Source of the DNA: Acidobacteriaceae bacterium
Lineage (GTDB): Bacteria > Acidobacteriota > Terriglobia > Terriglobales > Acidobacteriaceae
NCBI GenBank assembly: GCA_027449545.1
Contig: DAIDLI010000153.1
Location: 1-43,168, forward strand
Reading direction: 5' to 3'
DNA: 43,168 nucleotides
In this document: positions 1-7,077 of the stretch, one piece after another
How positions within the stretch are numbered: position 1 is the first letter of the stretch
How the letters are laid out: each line of letters starts with the position of its first letter
Made by a program: the position numbers and the translations under genes
The notes under the pieces: model-generated
Told to the model about the DNA's origin: nothing
The model's input: the letters and a program-made list of their open reading frames with translations, nothing else
Databases searched by the model: none

Positions 1-2
1 CC

Positions 3-68
3 GGCGAAACCATGACCGTCACTATTGAAGGCCTGGGCTCCCTGGTTAATCCGACGGCCGCCGAGTAA
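3..68 (+). CDS. Fumarylacetoacetate hydrolase family protein, C-terminal end (partial)
   Basis: Only the last 21 codons are in the window. They read GETMTVTIEGLGSLVNPT followed by AAE and a TAA stop at 66-68. This resembles the usual C-terminus of the FAH superfamily, where a final beta strand of the form 'GD.V.V.IEGIG.L.N.V' closes the barrel-like fold. Members hydrolyse or decarboxylate C-C bonds in aromatic and sugar-acid catabolism, using a divalent metal bound by acidic residues that lie upstream of this window. The exact substrate cannot be told from the tail. The call rests on the short tail alone, so it is family-level only. Confidence 0.6.
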   Translation, partial: GETMTVTIEGLGSLVNPTAAE

Positions 69-161
69 CGCCGCATCCTCCCGGCCCGCGACTGCAAGCT
101 TCTCGCGTCGTGCCGGGAGGATCTCTCTGCCCCATCTGCGATGCTCCTCTCCGCCTCCGCG

Positions 162-619
162 CTACAAACTGCACTGCGGGAAGGATGACGTAGATTCCGC
201 ATCCCCGCGGGCCCTGTAGGTGGCGTGCGCCGCAAGCGAAAAAGATGAGCACGTTGCGGCGGAGCTCCGAGTGTGAGCGGTCATGGCATAGTCGTAATCA
301 TCGACTCCGGCATACTGTGGCACCTGAATGTCGGTCTTCCCATGCGTCCATGCCGGCACCTGAAGCCAATCAGGGCTTTTCCCGAATCGTGAGCCGATGA
401 CTGAGCACGATCAAGAATCGAAGCGATTACCGATGCCAAGTTGAACATGCTTGCCATGGTGTCAGGTTCAAATGGGCAGCTTGTGTGACCACAAACAGGG
501 AGTTCAACTGTCCACCAGCGTTCGCTTATGTGTTTCCCAGCTAAAGCCTTGCATGGATATCGGAATCGTGTAGCAGCCACACTTGAAGCAGCGTGGGCAA
601 CCAGTCGGAAGTCCGGGAT
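162..619 (-). pseudogene. Possible frameshifted remnant of an unidentified gene
   Basis: Between the FAH tail and the gene at 636 no intact gene is evident in about 570 bases. The stretch is visibly less GC-rich than its neighbours. On the minus strand one frame is open from well upstream down to 281 and a second is open from 410 down to a TAG at 162. Each has protein-like text in a different part: the first gives segments such as ISERWWTVELPVCGHTSC, the second gives SPDWLQVPAWTHGKTDIQ and then VPQYAGVDDYDYAMTAHTR. Joined across a shift near 360-410 they would make one protein of about 150 residues. No start codon with a ribosome binding site is seen and I do not recognise the family. It may be a decayed or horizontally acquired gene, or chance open frames. 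Confidence 0.25.
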
Positions 620-635
620 GTTTGAATAGGAAGAT

Positions 636-1292
636 ATGCCTGGACAGGGAGCATTGCTGCTGTTGGCCTTTGTGGGCCTGGTTGTGGTCGTGCTGCTGGT
701 GTTGCTGCAGCTCACACGGCTGGGCTACCTGATCCGGACGACCATTCCCGACCGGCCGCGGCGGCGCATGTTCATTGCCTCGGTGTCGTTCCTCATCACC
801 TTCGTCGGCATCCGCATCCTGGTGCACCGGATCGTGAATCACGAGGGGCATTTTCAGTGGGTGGTCGTCCGCGGGCACCACATCCACCACCTGGTCTGGG
901 GCATTCTGATTCTGCTGCTGGTGGGCTACGGCTGGCTGGCCGACGTAGGCCGGTCACACTCCTCCCTGTCCATCTTTATGAGCCGCCTGATGTGCGTGGG
1001 CTACGGAGTGGGCGCGGCGCTGACGCTGGACGAGTTCGCGCTGTGGCTGGACCTGGCGCCGGACGCCTACTGGTCGAGCGCGGGGCGCTTGAGCATCGAC
1101 GCGGTGATCCTGTTCGGCGCGCTGCTGGCGGTGGGCGCATGGGGAGCGCCGTTCTTCCGCGGACTGCAACGCATGTGGAAGCACCGGGCGCTGTTCCGGC
1201 GCAGCATCTGGAGGCTGAGCTCGCCTATTCGGCGCGCGCGGTTGCTTCGTCCGCGAAAAGTTCGTCGACCAAAGCCGCGTATTGTTCCGTAA
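636..1292 (+). CDS. Conserved integral membrane protein with HHxHH and DE motifs
   Basis: The 218-residue protein has an N-terminal membrane helix (about residues 6-26), then helices near 46-64, 85-104, 116-131 and 153-172, so probably five spans. The histidine cluster GHHIHHLVWG (H81, H82, H84, H85) sits just before a helix, and an acidic pair follows in LTLDEFALWLDL (D132, E133). Such residues at membrane borders suggest a metal or haem site, but the function is unknown to me. The C-terminal 30 residues are extremely basic. The last 68 bases, including the stop, overlap the convergent acyl-CoA ligase gene, so either the basic tail is real or the frame has run into its neighbour. The ATG at 636 follows AGGAAG with very short spacing. 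Confidence 0.75.
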   Translation: MPGQGALLLLAFVGLVVVVLLVLLQLTRLGYLIRTTIPDRPRRRMFIASVSFLITFVGIRILVHRIVNHEGHFQWVVVRGHHIHHLVWGILILLLVGYGWLADVGRSHSSLSIFMSRLMCVGYGVGAALTLDEFALWLDLAPDAYWSSAGRLSIDAVILFGALLAVGAWGAPFFRGLQRMWKHRALFRRSIWRLSSPIRRARLLRPRKVRRPKPRIVP

Positions 1293-3027
1293 TCACGCGC
1301 CGCTTGAGCTTCATGGAGGGCGTCAGGTGGCCGGACTCCTGGGTCCAGTCGTGAGGCACCAGGCGGAAGCGCTTGACGGTCTCGAAGTTGGCCAGCGAGC
1401 GATTGGCGTCCTTCACGATGCCGTCGAAGAGGGCGAGCACGCGTTGGTCAGCAATGAGCTGCGTGCGCGAGGCGACCTCGACACCGTTCTGGCGCGCCCA
1501 GGCTTCGAGCAAGGCGAAGTTGGGCGAGAGGATGGCGGCCATGAACTTGTGGCGATCGCCCACCAGCGCGGCCTGCGCCACCAGCGGGTTGTTCTTGAGC
1601 TTGTTCTCGATGGGCTGGGGGGCGACCAGCTTGCCGCCCGAGGTCTTGAGCAGCTCCTTTTTGCGGTCGGTGATGTACAGGAAGCCGTCGCCATCCAGAC
1701 GGGCGATGTCGCCGGTGCGGAACCAGCCTTCGGCATCGAAGCACTCGGCGTTGGCGGCCGGCTTGTGCCAGTAGCCGCCAAAGATGGAAGGACCGCGCAC
1801 GAGCAGTTCGCCGTCTTCGGCCAGCTTGATCTCGACATTGGGCAGCGGCACGCCCACCGACCCCATGCGCTGCTGGCGCGGATTATTGAGGGCGATGACC
1901 GGCGAGGTCTCGGTGAGACCGTAGCCCTCCCAGACCGCGATGCCCACGGAGGCGAACCAGCGGGCGGTATCGACGCCCAGCGGCGCGCCGCCGGAGATGA
2001 AGGTGTGCACACGGCCGCCGAAGGCCTCGCGCACCTTGGCGTAAACCAGCTTGTCGGCCAGCTTCCAGAGCCGCGACGAGGGCTTGCGCCCGGCGTACAC
2101 TGTGGCGGCCGAGCGAGAGCCGAGGGAGAGGGCACCAGCGAGCAGGCGCTTCTTGACCGGGGAGAGGGCGGCGCGGCGCTCCACCTCCTGGCGGATCTTC
2201 TCGTAGACACGGGGCACGCCCACGATCACGGTGGGGCGAATCTCCTTCATCGCCTGGGGCAGCTTGTCGAATTGCGAGCAGTAGGCCACCTGCGCGCCGT
2301 AGTTGTACATGACATAGTCGAGGGCGCGGGCGGTGATGTGCGAGAGCGGCAGGAAGGAGATACAGGCGTCCGACGGGCCAAAGTTGAAGTCGGCGACGGT
2401 GACGTTCTGGTTGGCGGCGATGTTGCCGTGGGTGAGAGCCACGCCCTTGGGCTCGCCAGTGGTGCCGGAGGTGTAGATCAGGGTAGCCAGGTCGCCCGGG
2501 CGAACCTCGGCGGCCATGGCGTCGAAGGAAGGATCGCGCTCGCTGCCCCGGGCGTCGGCGCCGGCGATCAGCTCACGGAAGGCCACTGCGCCTGCCGGGG
2601 CGGGCTCGTCCATGATAACGATGCGCTCGATGCCGGACTGCTCGCGGACGGCATTGAGCTTTTCAAACTGCTGGAGCGTGGAAACCACGGCGATGCGGCA
2701 GCCGGCATCGCGCAGCAGCACCGCGATCTGCTCGCCGGTGAGGGTGGGATAGATGGGGACATCCGCAGCGCCCAGGGCGAGGACGGCGAAGTCGGTGACC
2801 GCCCACTCCCAGCGATTTTCGCTGACGAGTGCAATACGGTCCCCTTTGCGTGCGCCCCAGTCAAAAAAGCGCAGCGCCAGCGCGCGCACGCGCTGGTAGA
2901 GCTGATCCGAGGAGAGCGGCTGCCACTGACCGGAGGCATCCTGCCACAGCACCGCGCCGGGGTTGGCGGCCGCTGCAATGCGACGGAAAAGATCATTCAG
3001 CGTAGAAATCGGAGGGATCGTTGTCAT
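1225..3027 (-). CDS. Long-chain fatty acid-CoA ligase (AMP-forming)
   Basis: The 600-residue protein is a full-length adenylate-forming enzyme of the long-chain acyl-CoA synthetase type (FadD15-like), which activates fatty acids to acyl-AMP and then acyl-CoA at the membrane. Visible motifs in order are the P-loop LIYTSGTTGEPKG (about residues 181-193), GYGLTETSPVIALN, the hinge region with WFRTGDIARLDGDGFLYITD, and RKKELLKTSGGKLVAPQPIE, which carries the C-domain lysine region. The open frame continues to 3210, but the ATG at 3027 starts MTTIPPISTLNDLFRR, the usual beginning of this family, so I chose it. A TACAAT hexamer on the minus strand at 3059-3054 could be its -10 element. It overlaps the convergent membrane-protein gene by 68 bases. 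The chain length preferred cannot be read from sequence. Confidence 0.93.
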   Translation of the reverse strand: MTTIPPISTLNDLFRRIAAAANPGAVLWQDASGQWQPLSSDQLYQRVRALALRFFDWGARKGDRIALVSENRWEWAVTDFAVLALGAADVPIYPTLTGEQIAVLLRDAGCRIAVVSTLQQFEKLNAVREQSGIERIVIMDEPAPAGAVAFRELIAGADARGSERDPSFDAMAAEVRPGDLATLIYTSGTTGEPKGVALTHGNIAANQNVTVADFNFGPSDACISFLPLSHITARALDYVMYNYGAQVAYCSQFDKLPQAMKEIRPTVIVGVPRVYEKIRQEVERRAALSPVKKRLLAGALSLGSRSAATVYAGRKPSSRLWKLADKLVYAKVREAFGGRVHTFISGGAPLGVDTARWFASVGIAVWEGYGLTETSPVIALNNPRQQRMGSVGVPLPNVEIKLAEDGELLVRGPSIFGGYWHKPAANAECFDAEGWFRTGDIARLDGDGFLYITDRKKELLKTSGGKLVAPQPIENKLKNNPLVAQAALVGDRHKFMAAILSPNFALLEAWARQNGVEVASRTQLIADQRVLALFDGIVKDANRSLANFETVKRFRLVPHDWTQESGHLTPSMKLKRRVITEQYAALVDELFADEATARAE

Positions 3028-3162
3028 GGAAGAGCAGAAAGGGTGACGCGGAAATTGTATCGCGCCATGCGCAGACCGGGATACGGCAGACCCCATGAGC
3101 CGACGAAGCATGCGTTCGCCCCGCACCTCGGCTCCGCCCATGCAACTACCCTGTTTTTCCAC

Positions 3163-3191
3163 TTGGACTTGCGATTGCCAGGCGCTAAACT
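3163..3191 (+). promoter_or_regulatory. Possible promoter of the diguanylate cyclase gene
   Basis: TTGGAC at 3163-3168 and TAAACT at 3186-3191 are separated by 17 bases, a fair sigma-70-type arrangement. The start codon lies about 50 bases further on at 3243. The -35 match is weak. Confidence 0.3.
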
Positions 3192-3242
3192 GAAGGTGCA
3201 TACAGGCCAAACACAGAAACTCATTTATCCGAGCGTATAAGA

Positions 3243-4613
3243 ATGGCGGCAGATTCCCCTGGGTTGCTGCTGAGCGAACCGGACGCAGCGGTCATTGAAC
3301 GGCTGGCCGTGGGGGAACGTGTCTGTCTGGCCATTGCCGCGGCAACTGCGCTCGTCAGCGCAATTGAGTGGTTCATGCCCGGCCTGCGCCATGCCTTTCC
3401 GCCGGCTTGGGCGCCGCTCAGCGGCGAAGCCTGGTGTGCCACCGTGGCCTGCGGTATCGGCCTCTATCTGGCACATCCGAGGTTCGGCCGCAAAACCCAC
3501 AAAGTGAGCATGGCGCTGGGCGCCTTGGTGGCCGCGGGTTCGACCGCGGCGCTGATTCACATACTGGTGAGCCTGCTCTCGGGAACAACGATCGCTCAGG
3601 AACTGCATCGGCTCCAGTTTCAGGTGATCTCGGGCATGACGCCGCAGGCCGGACTGGGTTTCCTGATGCTGGGCCTGATGATCGTTTTCCTTCAGGCGAC
3701 GGAGCAACTGGGAGTCTTCGCAGACCTGCTGTGCTGGCTGATGGCGCTGGTGATCCTCACGCTCTCCTCAGCACAGATCATCGGCTCTATCGATTCACCT
3801 GACGCTCCGTTCAGGCTTTACACCTCGCATCAAACCATGCTTTGCCTGGTCCTGCTTGGATTCGTAGCTCTCGCCCGCCGGACCCCGCATGGTGTTCTCA
3901 GAATCGTTCTGGGGCGCGGAACCGGGAGCCGCGTGGCGCGCGTGCTGGCGCCGATTCTGCTGTTCCTGCCGTTTTTGCGCGAGGGCATTCGCGCCCGTCT
4001 GTTCAACTTTCACCGGATGCCTTCTCACTACATCACGGCCCTGATGGCATCCATCGCAGTCGGAGTCTCCTATCTGCTGCTGCTCTATCTAGCCTGGCGC
4101 ATCAACGGTCTGGAAGAAGAAGTTCACGAACTGTCGCTGCGCGATCCCCTCACCGACCTCTATAACCTGCGTGGCTTCCGCTTTTTATCCGAACAGGCGC
4201 TGCGCATGGCCCGGCGCTCGGGACGCCCCTTCTCGCTACTGTTCATCGACGTGGACGGACTGAAGCAGATCAATGACGAGCTCGGCCACAAGACCGGATC
4301 GGATTTCCTGGTGCAGACTGCTGAGATCCTGAAGGAGAACTTCCGCGAGGCGGATGTTCTGGGCCGCATCGGCGGCGACGAATTTGCCGTCGCCGGGCAA
4401 TTCGATGAAGCGGAAATTCTTTACGCCGCCGAGCGATTGCGCGAAGCCGCCAACCTGCGCAACGCTACCACCCGCTACCATATACCGCTAAGCTTCAGCA
4501 TCGGGCACGTGACCTCTTCTCCAGGGAGCCGCGATTCGCTGGACGAGATGCTGGCCTCCGCGGATGAGGCGATGTACCAAGTGAAGCGGCAGCGCAAAAC
4601 GGTGTTGCGTTAG
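3243..4613 (+). CDS. Membrane-bound diguanylate cyclase (GGDEF domain)
   Basis: The 456-residue protein makes the second messenger c-di-GMP from two GTP. Residues 1 to about 285 hold roughly eight hydrophobic segments, an integral membrane sensor region with no named domain that I recognise. A short linker (NGLEEEVHELSLRDPLTDLYNLRGF) leads into a GGDEF domain with the intact active-site motif RIGGDEFAV (GGDEF at residues 377-381). The allosteric product-inhibition site RxxD is also present (READ), exactly five residues before GGDEF, so the enzyme is predicted to be active and feedback-inhibited. There is no EAL domain. The start has no strong ribosome binding site and could lie further in. 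It stands alone, head-to-head with the acyl-CoA ligase gene and followed by the arginine cluster. Confidence 0.93.
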   Translation: MAADSPGLLLSEPDAAVIERLAVGERVCLAIAAATALVSAIEWFMPGLRHAFPPAWAPLSGEAWCATVACGIGLYLAHPRFGRKTHKVSMALGALVAAGSTAALIHILVSLLSGTTIAQELHRLQFQVISGMTPQAGLGFLMLGLMIVFLQATEQLGVFADLLCWLMALVILTLSSAQIIGSIDSPDAPFRLYTSHQTMLCLVLLGFVALARRTPHGVLRIVLGRGTGSRVARVLAPILLFLPFLREGIRARLFNFHRMPSHYITALMASIAVGVSYLLLLYLAWRINGLEEEVHELSLRDPLTDLYNLRGFRFLSEQALRMARRSGRPFSLLFIDVDGLKQINDELGHKTGSDFLVQTAEILKENFREADVLGRIGGDEFAVAGQFDEAEILYAAERLREAANLRNATTRYHIPLSFSIGHVTSSPGSRDSLDEMLASADEAMYQVKRQRKTVLR

Positions 4614-4667
4614 GCGGAATTTCCACAGAATTTCTTTCCGGCTGCTCTCTCCAGCCCAGCGAAAGCT

Positions 4668-4697
4668 TTGCATACTTATACATCGCTCTTGTATATT
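4668..4697 (+). promoter_or_regulatory. Putative promoter of the arginine cluster
   Basis: TTGCAT at 4668-4673 and TATATT at 4692-4697 are spaced by 18 bases. TATATT matches the -10 consensus at five of six positions. Both hexamers lie inside the two putative ArgR boxes, so bound repressor would exclude RNA polymerase. Confidence 0.45.
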
Positions 4698-4702
4698 TAT
4701 AC
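4670..4702 (+). promoter_or_regulatory. Tandem ARG boxes (ArgR operator)
   Basis: Two AT-rich near-palindromes stand out from the GC-rich surroundings: GCATACTTATAC at 4670-4681 and GTATATTTATAC at 4691-4702. The second is a perfect GTATA-N2-TATAC inverted repeat and the first differs by one base. Their centres are 21 bp apart, two helical turns. This is the spacing of paired ARG boxes in enterobacterial arg operators, where an ArgR hexamer binds two 18-bp boxes separated by 3 bp. The sites lie 59 bases before the argR start, which predicts autoregulation of argR and arginine repression of the genes behind it. Confidence 0.65.
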
Positions 4703-4760
4703 GTGCGCGGTCCCCGCGAGGGCCGCGCCTTCATTTTGCCCACAATTTGAGTTCGCGCAC

Positions 4761-5222
4761 ATGAAAGATCTTCGCCTGAACGCAATCCGGGAAGTCCTGA
4801 CCAGCTCGCCTGTCACCAGCCAGGACGAGTTGCGGCGCAAGCTGCGCCGGCGTGGCTTTGACGTCACCCAGGCCACCCTGTCGCGCGATATTCACGAGCT
4901 GCAACTGATGAAGGGGCCGGATGGTTATTCCCTGCCCAACGGAAGCCGCCACGGGCACGGCGGAGCGGTAGCGGAAGACGATGCGCCGCCTTCGTTTGCC
5001 GACATGATCGATAGCTTCGGGCTCCGCGCCACGCAGGCCACCAACCAGGTGGTGGTGCGCACGGCCATGGGCGGAGCACAGCCGGTGGCGGCCTCACTGG
5101 ATCGCGAGGGCTGGCCGGAGGTGGTGGGCACGCTGGCAGGCGACGACACGGTGCTGATTATCTGTCCCGACGCCCGGCGCGCGGGCGAAGTGGTGACACG
5201 GATAAGGACGATGTTGAAATGA
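4761..5222 (+). CDS. argR: Arginine repressor ArgR
   Basis: The 153-residue protein has the standard ArgR length. The N-terminal winged helix-turn-helix includes SQDELRRKLRRRGFDVTQAT followed by LSRDIHELQLMK, the family DNA-recognition signature. The C-terminal half, including GTLAGDDTVLIICPD, is the trimer-forming L-arginine-binding domain. With arginine it binds ARG boxes and represses biosynthesis. I chose ATG 4761 (MKDLRLNAIREVL) because it matches other ArgR proteins, and because an upstream TTG at 4668 would translate through the operator. Its stop overlaps the argC start (ATGA), so it heads the biosynthetic run. A Gram-positive-type ArgR leading argCBDFGH fits a repressor of its own operon. 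Confidence 0.95.
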   Translation: MKDLRLNAIREVLTSSPVTSQDELRRKLRRRGFDVTQATLSRDIHELQLMKGPDGYSLPNGSRHGHGGAVAEDDAPPSFADMIDSFGLRATQATNQVVVRTAMGGAQPVAASLDREGWPEVVGTLAGDDTVLIICPDARRAGEVVTRIRTMLK

Positions 5223-6289
5223 CGATGCAGGGAGTACAGACGGGGGTCATCGGGGTCACGGGATACGCCGGCGCGGAGCTGGCGCGGCTGCTGCTCAAGC
5301 ATCCGCGCCTGCACGGCAAGCCGCCGGTATTTGCGGGGCGCGTAGACGAAAAGGACGCGGCGCGGGGCGGGACGCCTTTGACAGAGATTCACCCGCAACT
5401 GGCCACCAGCAACGGAAACGCACATCTGAAGCAGGAGCCGTTTTCCTGGGAGCTGCTGGCCGAACGCGGCGTGGAAGTGCTGTTCATGGCGACGCCGCAT
5501 GAGCAATCACGCGAATGGGCGCCGGAGGCGCTGAAACGCGGTATCCGGGTCATCGATTTGAGCGGAGCGTGGCGGCTGCTGGATCCCGCCAATCGCGCCG
5601 TGTACGCCTTCAAAGACGAAGGCAGCGAGCTGGCTGCGCAGACGCAAGCGCAGGCGGTGTATGGAATGCCGGAGTTGTACCGGGCCGAGATCGCCGGTGC
5701 AAAGCTGATCGCGAATCCGGGCTGCTATTCGACCTCCGTGATTCTTCCGCTCCGCCCGCTGGTAGCGGCCGGGCTGGTGGATGTGGAGAGCGGCATCGTA
5801 GCCGACTCCAAGAGCGGCGTCAGCGGCGCAGGCAAATCGCCCACGGCCAAAACGCACTTCATGTACGCGGCCGACAATCTCTCCGCATACGGTGTGTTCG
5901 GGCACCGGCACACCGGAGAGCTGCTGGAGCAAATCGGGCTGAAGGCGGGCGAGATCGTCTTCACGCCGCACTTGTTGCCCATTCCGCGCGGCATCCTGTC
6001 CACGATCTACGTGCGCTTCAAGGAGCCGCAGACGCACGCCAGCGTAGGGCGCATCTACAGCGACTTCTTTGCGAGCAGCCCGATGGTGCGGATCTACGAG
6101 AAAGGCTTGCCCCAGATTCAATACTCGGTGCGCACCAATTACGCCGATATCGGTTTCCAGGTGGATGCGGGCGGCCGCCGCGCAGTGATCGTGAGCTGCC
6201 TGGACAACCTGCTGAAGGGCGCCGCCGGACAGGCCGTACAGAACCTGAACGTGATGATGGGCTGGCCCGAATCGGAGGGACTGGAATGA
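5219..6289 (+). CDS. argC: N-acetyl-gamma-glutamyl-phosphate reductase ArgC
   Basis: The 356-residue cytoplasmic enzyme reduces N-acetylglutamyl phosphate to the semialdehyde with NADPH, the third step of arginine synthesis. The nucleotide-binding start GVIGVTGYAGAELARLLLKHP and the active-site motif ANPGCYSTSV, with catalytic Cys169, are present. GHRHTGELLEQ, the likely histidine-containing active-site segment, also follows. Length fits the family. The ATG overlaps the argR stop by four bases, and the stop in turn overlaps the argB start, so argR-argC-argB are likely translationally coupled. An alternative ATG two codons downstream (5225) is possible. Confidence 0.95.
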   Translation: MTMQGVQTGVIGVTGYAGAELARLLLKHPRLHGKPPVFAGRVDEKDAARGGTPLTEIHPQLATSNGNAHLKQEPFSWELLAERGVEVLFMATPHEQSREWAPEALKRGIRVIDLSGAWRLLDPANRAVYAFKDEGSELAAQTQAQAVYGMPELYRAEIAGAKLIANPGCYSTSVILPLRPLVAAGLVDVESGIVADSKSGVSGAGKSPTAKTHFMYAADNLSAYGVFGHRHTGELLEQIGLKAGEIVFTPHLLPIPRGILSTIYVRFKEPQTHASVGRIYSDFFASSPMVRIYEKGLPQIQYSVRTNYADIGFQVDAGGRRAVIVSCLDNLLKGAAGQAVQNLNVMMGWPESEGLE

Positions 6290-7068
6290 AATACGTCGTC
6301 AAGCTGGGCGGAGCAGGACTCGAGAACCCGGCGCTGTTGGACGGCTCGATACGGGCCATCGCCGACCTGGTGCGCGACGGTCACCAGGTGGCGGTGGTGC
6401 ACGGTGGTGGCGTGCAACTCACCAAGACCCTGAAGGCGCTTGGCATCGAGAGCCAGTTTGTGAACGGCCTGCGCGTGACCGATAAAGAGACGCGCGATGT
6501 GGCCGTGATGGTGCTGGCCGGAAAGGTGAATCGCGGATTGGTCGCTGCGCTGGGCGCGTTGGGACAGCCGGCTGTCGGTTTGAGCGGCGCGGACGGACTG
6601 ATCTTTCGCGCGCGCAAGAAGCGCACCAACCCCGATCTCGGCTTTGTGGGTGAGATTGCCGCCAGCGATCCACGCTGGCTGGAAGCGATCTGGCAGTTGA
6701 ATGGCGTGCCGGTGATCTCGTCGATGGCGCTGGGCTTCGACGGCGAGTTCTACAACGTGAACGCGGACGAGATGGCATCGGCCTGCGCGATTGCCTGCCA
6801 TGCCGATGCCCTGGTGTTCCTGACCGATGTGCCGGGCGTGAAGGGCGCCAACGGCGAAGTGCTGCGCTGGCTCTCCATCGATCAGATCGCGGAGATGGCG
6901 CAGAGCGCGGTGATCTTCGGCGGCATGCTGCCCAAGCTGAGCTCCTGCCGCGAGGCCCTGCTCAATGGCGTCAAGCGCGTGCGCATTCTACCCGCGGAGG
7001 CAGCCAGTTCCCTGCCCGACCTGTGCACCGCGCGGGTAACCCACGGCACCGAAGTGATGGTGGCTTAA
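6286..7068 (+). CDS. argB: Acetylglutamate kinase ArgB
   Basis: The 260-residue amino-acid kinase phosphorylates N-acetylglutamate with ATP. Family motifs are the N-terminal KLGGAGLEN (phosphate-binding lysine and glycines), HGGGVQLTKTLKALGI with the substrate-binding glycine loop, and FVNGLRVTDKETRD, followed by NVNADEMASACA and LVFLTDVPGVKG of the ATP-binding half. The short form lacks the N-terminal helix that makes some acetylglutamate kinases arginine-sensitive hexamers, which hints that feedback control lies elsewhere. The start is fixed by the ATGA overlap with argC and by the canonical MKYVVKLGG beginning. Confidence 0.95.
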   Translation: MKYVVKLGGAGLENPALLDGSIRAIADLVRDGHQVAVVHGGGVQLTKTLKALGIESQFVNGLRVTDKETRDVAVMVLAGKVNRGLVAALGALGQPAVGLSGADGLIFRARKKRTNPDLGFVGEIAASDPRWLEAIWQLNGVPVISSMALGFDGEFYNVNADEMASACAIACHADALVFLTDVPGVKGANGEVLRWLSIDQIAEMAQSAVIFGGMLPKLSSCREALLNGVKRVRILPAEAASSLPDLCTARVTHGTEVMVA

Positions 7069-7077
7069 GGAGACGAG

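Noticed and set aside
1282-3240. A 652-residue open frame antisense to the acyl-CoA ligase gene
   Set aside because: Its composition (glycine-, arginine-, valine- and histidine-rich, no domains) is typical of the complement of a GC-rich gene; the ligase on the other strand has all family motifs.
4668-4760. Upstream TTG start giving argR 31 extra residues
   Set aside because: The extension would translate through the ARG boxes and promoter and has no counterpart in ArgR proteins.
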